64,000 nt of DNA from Panopea generosa (lineage: Eukaryota; Mollusca; Bivalvia; Adapedonta; Hiatellidae): contig CM055908.1 in the NCBI GenBank assembly GCA_029582155.1, positions 24,285,257 to 24,349,256 on the forward strand, given 5' to 3'. Position 1 is the stretch's first letter, and each line of letters opens with the position of its first letter. Positions 57,008-64,000 of the stretch are shown one piece after another. Position numbers and translations under genes: made by a program. The notes under the pieces are model-generated. The model was not told the DNA's origin and made no database searches. It worked only from the letters and a program-made list of their open reading frames with translations.

Positions 57008-60000
57008 ATGATGGTAGGTTTCTGATTTTTTACATGTTGGAACTAAATCTGTTATCATCCATTTGTATATACAGTTTATCGTTTAAAACTGACACGCATC
57101 GGATACTTGAGTTATTTATTCGTTGAAATATCAGATTGTTTTTAGAAAATAATTGTTTACAAATGAAAACATTCGTCTACAGAATGTATACATGTAAGGA
57201 CATGTACATAATTTCCAGAATGTTCCAACTACTTGTCTTGTGAACATAGCATTTGTATATGTTGTTTACTACTTTGGGTTTGGTAACTGGATTAAAATGG
57301 TTTGTATTAACAATACGACACTTGTGTTAACTATACGACAATTATGTAAGCTATATTGTAAATGTACTAAGTTCAAACAAAAATTTGCCAGGTTACTTCG
57401 ATGGAAATCAATCTTTTACATGTATCAACATGGCAACAGAAAATGCATACCAATTTATGGCATTTCTTGTTAAATTATAAGCATAAATTTTATTCGCCAA
57501 CTAACAACTTCACTGGAAAATAAGTTTTCGAACCTCATCAAGGGTTTGAACTGCTAAATATAAATTATGTGTTCCATAACAAAATGGTAGTGCTGTGCAC
57601 ACAAACCTAATCATCTAATCACCATATTTCTACAAAACAATTCTGTTCAAAATCATCCATCTGCATCAATCTTGAAATATGTGCACTATATTTTCATACA
57701 ACCTATTTTCCAACTACAACAATTTTTCAACTGGCCTTTTATTGTGGCTGGCGACATGTCATTCAAGATTAACTTGAGAAAAAGAGATGAAATTTGAATT
57801 TACTTCCTATCATTTTTGTTCAATCCTCTGTGGAAGCAGGAATATGATTACATTACATTACATGTATGCAGATTCTAGTATCGGTTTTTATAGTGACAAT
57901 TGTAAATTTTTTTGCAAACTGAAGTTGAGATTTGATTTTACGATCAAAAATACATTGCTGAGATTTGGATTAAATCGAGTGGATTGATGGCCTAGGTGGT
58001 ACAGAGACATATAAAATCATTATTTATGTAATTTGGTAACTAATCCGTAAAAGCAATACGCAAGTGTGCATTGAATTGTTTCTGAAGTTGAGCTTTTGAG
58101 TTTGTTCAAAATTAGTTTGCAAATTTTTACAAACTATGTATTACAATGAATTTTTTGTTTGTAGCAACCACAGATAATCTTGTTGAAAGAGGGGACAGAC
58201 TCTTCCCAGGGTGTCCCTCAGATTGTTAGCAACATCAATGCTTGTGGTGCTATAGCAGATGCTGTCAGAACGACGCTGGGTCCCCGAGGCATGGACAAAT
58301 TAATTGTCGATGGTGGAGGTAAATATCTATTTCAGTCAACTCGTACTTATCTTGGATTTCAACAGTAGTTATTTTGTATATTAAATCCAATTTTCTTTGC
58401 ATCACGAGATAATTTGATATGATGAAATACACTTTTAACTTATGTTTATTCAATAATATATATATGCATGCTTTCTTTTTTTTGAAACTGAAAGGAGAAT
58501 AAGAAAGAATTTTATTTATATTTTTTATATATTTATTTTCATTTCAAAGATGCCAACAATCGTTACGCATATTCAACATGTCTTCAATTGAGACTTAAAT
58601 TACCAATTCACAGTTGCTTCTTGTGCAAATGTAACAAACAAAACGATTGTTTTTCAGGAAAAGCAACAATATCCAATGATGGTGCAACCATCTTGAAGAC
58701 ATTGGATATAGTTCACCCTGCAGCCAAGACACTGGTGGACATAGCAAAGTCACAGGATGCTGAGGTAGCTCAATCTTCTCTAATTGTTTTTAGACATTTC
58801 ACACACACACACACACACACACACAGAAATTTGTATTTGGAAATTAAATACTATTTCAATTTTACAGACTGCATAGTTGGCTATAATAAGATTATGGATG
58901 TAAATTTTGGTCATGTATTTGTGAAAAAGTTGACTTTACAAACTCTCAGTCTGCCTATCATAGTTTTATTTGACAGCTGTTTGAAATATTTGATTCACAG
59001 TACCCTTTATAGCCCTAACTGCCATATAAAAGCCACAAGATGGCTCGGGCAGGTTTTATATAACTTAGTACATCATTCAGATCAGAATCCTTTTTACAAA
59101 TTTCACAGCCATCTATGCATTGTTTTTGGTATACTGTTGCATACAACTAGTTAATTGTTAATGCATTTAATTGGCAAAACATAATTTCGAAAAAATGATT
59201 GTTATATGCAGTTTGAAACTATTAACTGCCAAAAATTTGAGGGAGATGCACTCTGTACACATGGATCTGCATTAAATTCACCATCAGCAGATAACCTAGT
59301 GTAGCATTGCAATTTGTTACATCTTGTCTTAAAAATATTTGATACCCTGGTAGTAAATGTTGTGGTTTTAAGTTAATCCCATTCACATAGACTCAGTACT
59401 GGCTGATTTTAAAAAAAAAGGAAAAAAGAAAGAACTGGAGTAGGAATTTGCTATTTAGGCTGTTAGTTTATATTCTGTATTCTAGAACCACTCTTGTTTG
59501 TGTTTGGACAATTCTTCTGCAAGTGTTAGATAGTTCACAAATCAATGACATAATACACACATTTCAATACACAAAATCAGAATTCTGTATTCATAGATTT
59601 GACAGAAAAGAAAGAAAACGGAGGGAATCTCTAAGTGTTGTTGCTATAGTTTATTTTCTGTCGTAAATAAGACATGTTTACTGTGTTGACATTTCCGGAA
59701 TTTTGTGCAAATGTCATTAATTTTCGTGCAGCATTTTATGGGTACAAATTACACAGTTAATCAATAACAGGTAATACATGATTCACAATGGCCTTGTGAA
59801 TTTTTTTTGCTAAATGTGTTATTCGAAAAGAGACGGTTATTGAAAATACATTAAATATATGTTACATTTATAATTGACAATTAAATACATTCTCAGTGGT
59901 CAAATATACATATAAAGGATGGAACTGGGATAATAAAACAAGTTAAAAATTAATAACTAAAATCTGCTTTTCGGGAGTTTGATGAGTATTTAAATTCCGC

Positions 60001-60170
60001 AATATGTGATTGAATTCCATTTATCCATTCATGTTGCATTTTAGGTTGGAGATGGTACAACGTCAGTTGTTTTGTTGGCAGGGGAGTTCCTGAAGCAGGC
60101 CAAGCCTTACATTGAGGAGGCTGTGCACCCCCAAGTCATCATCAAGGCTTTCCGAAGGGCAACAGCACTG
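57008..60170 (+). CDS. CCT7: T-complex protein 1 subunit eta, N-terminal part (131 residues in window)
   Basis: Subunit of the cytosolic CCT/TRiC chaperonin, the two-ring ATP-driven folding machine for actin, tubulin and other proteins. Exons: 57008-57013 (ATGATG, then GTAGGT), 58165-58318, 58658-58764, 60045-60170; the gene continues beyond 64000. Phases close without a stop. The protein begins [18 protein letters not shown], matching the CCT-eta start with its double Met. Motifs of the equatorial ATPase domain: [13 protein letters not shown] (40-52), [12 protein letters not shown] (55-66), [20 protein letters not shown] (70-89) and the nucleotide-binding [15 protein letters not shown] (91-105), with Asp92 as the nucleotide-site residue; then [15 protein letters not shown] to 131. 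The six-base first coding exon is inferred from the exact fit of MM, phase and donor; the other exons are certain. Confidence 0.95.
58798..58826. repeat. (CA)n microsatellite in CCT7 intron 3
   Basis: Pure CA run about 35 bp downstream of the exon ending at 58764. Confidence 0.95.
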
Positions 60171-60189
60171 GTATGTGAACAACACCGAA

Positions 60190-61217
60190 AATACCTTACA
60201 TCCACACTGACATGGCCTTCTATACAAAATGTATTTGGTGGTCACACTTTGGGTGGTTAAGTATTAGGTATCTCCCACTTTTGTGGTGTGTTATTTTGTA
60301 CACATTACATTTGAATGGGGTACAACATATTTCACTTGCTACACTTTTGATTGGAAACATTTGGTCTTGTCAACTACCTTTCATCCACCCTGACATGGCC
60401 TTCTGTACAAAATGTATTTGTTGGTCACACTTTGGGTGGTAAAATATTAGGTATCTCCCGCTTTTGTGGTGTGTTATTTTGTACATACTACATTTGAATG
60501 GGGTACAACAAATTTCAATTGCTACAATTTTCATTGAAAACATTTGGTCTTGTAAACTACCTTTCATCCACCCTGACATGGCCTTCTGTACAAAATGTAT
60601 TTGTTGGTCACACTTTGGGTGGTAAAGTGTTAGGTATCTCCCGCTTTTGTGGTGTGTTATTTTGTACATACTACATTTGAATGGGGTACAACATATTTCA
60701 ATTGCTACAATTTTCATTGAAAACATTTGGTCTTGTAAACTACCTTTCATCCACCCTGACATGGCCTTCTGTACAAAATGTATTTGTTGGTCACACTTTG
60801 GGTGGTAAAATATTAGGTATCTCCCGCTTTTGTGGTGTGTTATTTTGTACATACTACATTTGAATGGGGTAAAACATAATTCAATTGCTACAATTTTCAT
60901 TGAAAACATTTGGTCTTGTAAACTACCTTACATCCACCCTGACATGGCCTTCTGTACAAAATGTATTTGGTGGTCACACTTTGGGTGGTAAAATATTAGG
61001 TATCTCCCGCTTTTGTGGTGTGTTATTTTGTACATACTACATTTGAATGGGGTACAACATATTTCAATTGCTACAATTTTCATTGGAAACATTTGGTCTT
61101 GTAAACTACCTTACATCCACCCTGACATGGCCTTCTGTACAAAATGTATTTGGTGGTCACACTTTGGGTGGTAAAGTGTTAGGTATCTCCCGCTTTTGTA
61201 GTGTGTTATTTTGTATA
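60190..61217. repeat. 183-bp satellite, left block, in CCT7 intron 4
   Basis: About 5.6 copies of a 183-bp unit containing CTACATTTGAATGGGGTACA, CACCCTGACATGGCCTTCTG and TTGGTCACACTTTGGGTGGT. It begins about 20 bp after the exon 4 donor but, unlike the SLC23 arrays, does not include the boundary. 183 is a multiple of three and the minus strand stays open over several units (179 codons), without any gene. Confidence 0.95.
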
Positions 61218-61222
61218 TACTA

Positions 61223-62675
61223 CAGTGCTCCAAGAAAAAAAAAATTGGGACTAGCCCTGGGCAAGTAGACTGAAAAAATCTACTTGCCCTAACTGAAAAA
61301 TAACTTGCCCTGATCAACAGTTCACATGCCCAGATTTTTATTACCAATACATCTTGCGGTATTATATGAAATATGTAAACATATACTTAAATGTATTCAT
61401 TTTATGTAGGGTAAGCACCCCATAACATTATGCATGTCTAAATCACAAGTTTTAGAGTTTGAATAAGACCGGTAGAAGTGAGAGAATTTCGGGAGAACTG
61501 ACTATGTCTCTATCAGTATGTTGTATTTAATCTTTGTTCTTTATTAGCATAAAAAAGATGCTAAATATTCAATCAATCAATCAATCAATCAATTGTTCTT
61601 TATTGACTATCATTTCTGTTCTGTCGATTCAGTGGCAGTGTGGGAGCAGGAGTATATTTAAAACATTATTTAAAATATCTTTCTCTTGTTTTCTTATTAT
61701 TGCTGTCACAACATACAATAATGGCAATGCCAAGCCTACAAAGCTATTCAATCTATCCAAGAGAACTTGGCAATATGATAAATAAATGCAGTCTATTATA
61801 GCCTTCAAATATCTAGAAAGTGCAACTAGTCAACTATATTTCAAATATTAAAAAAAACCCACATAATTCATCTTAATTGTTGTTTTCAATACTATATTTA
61901 AATCATGTCAAAAAAAAAATACGCTGAAACTACACAACCAAAAAGCAATGTTAATTACTTTAATACCCCACCCACATTTTTCTTTACCGTAAACTCAATT
62001 TCAATATCAACTCTCACGTTTTCACAGAAGAAAATTTATATACATACAGTTCCAATTATTATAAATCTACGAAATATTTATAAAATTACCAGAACCTAAC
62101 GCTGACATCTTACATAACGCGATCGATCGCAAATTATCTGCAAAAACATTACCAGATTTAAGAAATCGTTACCATTTTGGCAAAGGGAGGTAATTTTATA
62201 CTCTTCATAATGGAGAATTTGAGAAACACCCGCAAATTACGTCATCGTCTTTTTTTTTAGTCTTTGCTCGGGTAGGTGGTAAGAAACTTGTTTACCTTAG
62301 GCGTAGATATCCGACCAATCAGAGCTGTTATTAAAAATAGATTACTTTATATTCAAAGCTATCCACTAATCACATTAGAGGAATTAAAATAGATAAATGA
62401 ATATGCATGAGAGGTTTACTAAAGTCGCATTATCGGGCATGTGGTATGATAAACACCGCAGGGGTCAATTGTTTATACTGATTAGTTACAGTCTTTAAAT
62501 AACAGTTTGACCTGTGTCGTTTCGAATAGAGATATTTGCAGACTGTGTATTGTGAAAACTAGCTTGTCCAATTTTTTAAGACAAGCCCGACGGGCAAGTA
62601 GTTTTGAAAAGGCACATGCCCGGATCCAGATTTGACAAGCCCCGGGCATCGGGCTATCCTATTCTTGGAGCACTG
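61223..62675. mobile_element. non-autonomous DNA transposon inserted in the satellite
   Basis: Inverted ends CAGTGCTCCAAGAA and TTCTTGGAGCACTG, with subterminal ACTTGCCC/GGGCAAGT repeats, flanked by TACTA on both sides (61218-61222 and 62676-62680). Removing it and one TACTA restores the satellite unit, so the pre-insertion state is visible. No transposase in 1,453 bp; an (AATC)n run lies at about 61571. CAGTG ends with a 5-bp duplication suggest a hAT5-like family (inference). Confidence 0.88.
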
Positions 62676-62680
62676 TACTA

Positions 62681-63835
62681 CATTTGAATGGGGTACAACA
62701 TATTTACTTGCTACAATTTTCATTGAAAACATTTGGTCTTGTAAACTACCTTACATCCACCCTGACATGGCCTTCTGTACAAAATGTATTTGGTGGTCAC
62801 ACTTTGGGTGGTTAAATGTTAGGTATCTCCCGCTTTTGTAGTGTGTTATTTTGTACATACTACATTTGAATGGGGTACAACATATTTACTTGCTACAATT
62901 TTCATTGAAAACATTTGGTCTTGTAAACTACCTTACATCCACCCTGACATGGCCTTCTGTACAAAATGTATTTGGTGGTCACACTTTGGGTGGTATAATA
63001 TTAGGTATCTCCCGCTTTTGTGGTGTGTTGTTTTGTACATACTACATTTGAATGGGGTACAACATATTTAAATTGCTACAATTTTCATTGAAATCATTTG
63101 GTCTTGTAAACTACCTTTCATCCACCCTGACATGGCCTTCTGTACAAAATGTATTTGTTGGTCACACTTTGGGTGGTAAAATATTAGGTATCTCTCGCTT
63201 TTGTGGTGTGTTATTTTGTACATACTACATTTGAATGGGGTACAACATATTTCAATTGCTACAATTTTCATTGAAAACATTTGGTCTTGTAAACTGACTT
63301 TCATCCACCCTGACATGGCCTTCTGTACAAAATGTATTTGTTGGTCACACTTTGGGTGGTAAAATATTAGGTATCTCTCGCTTTTGTGGTGTGTTATTTT
63401 GTACATACTACATTTGAATGGGGTACAACAAATTTCACTTGTTACAATTTTCATTGAAAACATTTGGTTTTGTAAACTGACTTTCATCCACCCTGACATG
63501 GCCTTCTGTATAAAATGTATTTGTTGGTCACACTTTGGGTGGTAAAATATTAGGTATCTCTCGCTTTTGTGGTGTGTTATTTTGTACATACTACATTTGA
63601 ATGGGGTACAACATATTTACTTGCTACAATTTTCATTGAAAACATTTGGTCTTGTAAACTACCTTACATCCACCCTGACATGGCCTTCTGTACAAAATGT
63701 ATTTGTTGGTCACACTTTGGGTGGTAAAATATTAGGTATCTCTCGCTTTTGTGGTGTGTTATTTTGTACACATTACATTTGAATGGGGTACAACATATTT
63801 CACTTGTTACAATTTTCATTGAAAACATTTGGTTT
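62681..63835. repeat. 183-bp satellite, right block
   Basis: About 6.3 further copies of the unit at 60190-61217, continuing the same phase after the inserted transposon. Confidence 0.95.
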
Positions 63836-64000
63836 TGTTAAATAACCTGCATGCTTTTCCACAGGACATTTAAGCACAGGGGTACCAAAGCACTTGACTT
63901 TCAGAAATACATGTATATTCCCCTAGCGCTTGAACTTTTTAACAAAACTTTGCAAAAGCTTCCCTTCCTTTAAATCATTTCTTTGCATATCTTTTCTCAT
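63836..64000. other. end of window, CCT7 intron 4
   Basis: A CCACAG possible acceptor occurs at 63859-63864, but the following sequence (GACATTTAAGC) does not encode the next CCT7 residues, so it is read as intron. Confidence 0.5.

Noticed and set aside
60370-63589. Open frames of 60-179 codons in CCT7 intron 4
   Set aside because: Produced by the 183-bp satellite (a multiple of three); they lie within an intron of an identified gene.
63859-63900. Next CCT7 exon after CCACAG
   Set aside because: The bases after the AG do not encode the expected residues after [15 protein letters not shown].
1-64000. LTR retroelement, Polinton or integrated virus
   Set aside because: No paired long terminal repeats, capsid, envelope, integrase or protease signatures recognised; the only retroelement parts are LINE tails and SINE-like pieces.

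Overview
This is an AT-rich, intron-bearing animal nuclear sequence. Long introns full of tandem repeats, tRNA-derived SINE-like pieces, LINE 3' ends with the zinc-knuckle tail common in mollusc genomes, and short DNA transposons suggest a marine invertebrate, most likely a bivalve mollusc. That placement is inference.

Layout. Bases 1-11,100 hold no gene I can support, only simple repeats, a tRNA-derived SINE, a LINE 3' end (about 2,880-3,525, + strand) and a decayed minus-strand gene (about 6,430-8,641). From 16,149 to 34,035 (+) lies a complete eleven-exon gene for a 593-residue SLC23 / nucleobase-ascorbate transporter, with a possible extra 5' exon at 11,151-11,231. Every splice site is GT-AG and every phase closes. 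Its introns carry several minisatellites. Those in introns 2 and 5 are built from the end of the preceding exon plus its 5' splice site, that at the end of intron 3 runs into the next exon's acceptor, and the end of the last exon is also duplicated.

Bases 36,750-52,340 are a large array of tRNA-Gln genes and relics, all on the minus strand. Thirteen copies match one consensus exactly (8 with anticodon CTG, 5 with TTG), about ten more differ slightly, and several classes of relic bring the total to roughly 80. CTG and TTG genes form dyads mostly 267 bp apart inside a higher-order repeat of exactly 1,862 bp. One relic class lacks the anticodon and occurs at least twelve times, always at 61 nt. 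Two more minisatellites follow (52,390-53,500 and 54,000-55,780).

Bases 57,008-60,170 (+) hold the first four coding exons (131 residues) of CCT7, the eta subunit of the CCT/TRiC chaperonin; the gene runs off the right edge. Its fourth intron is filled with a 183-bp satellite interrupted by a 1.45-kb non-autonomous DNA transposon with a clean 5-bp target duplication.

The transporter, tRNA array and chaperonin gene do not form a pathway; they are neighbours in a repeat-rich genome. I saw no recognisable LTR retroelement, Polinton, virus copy, rRNA or CRISPR array. The most unusual structures are the organised tRNA-Gln array with its 61-nt class and the splice-junction minisatellites of the SLC23 gene.
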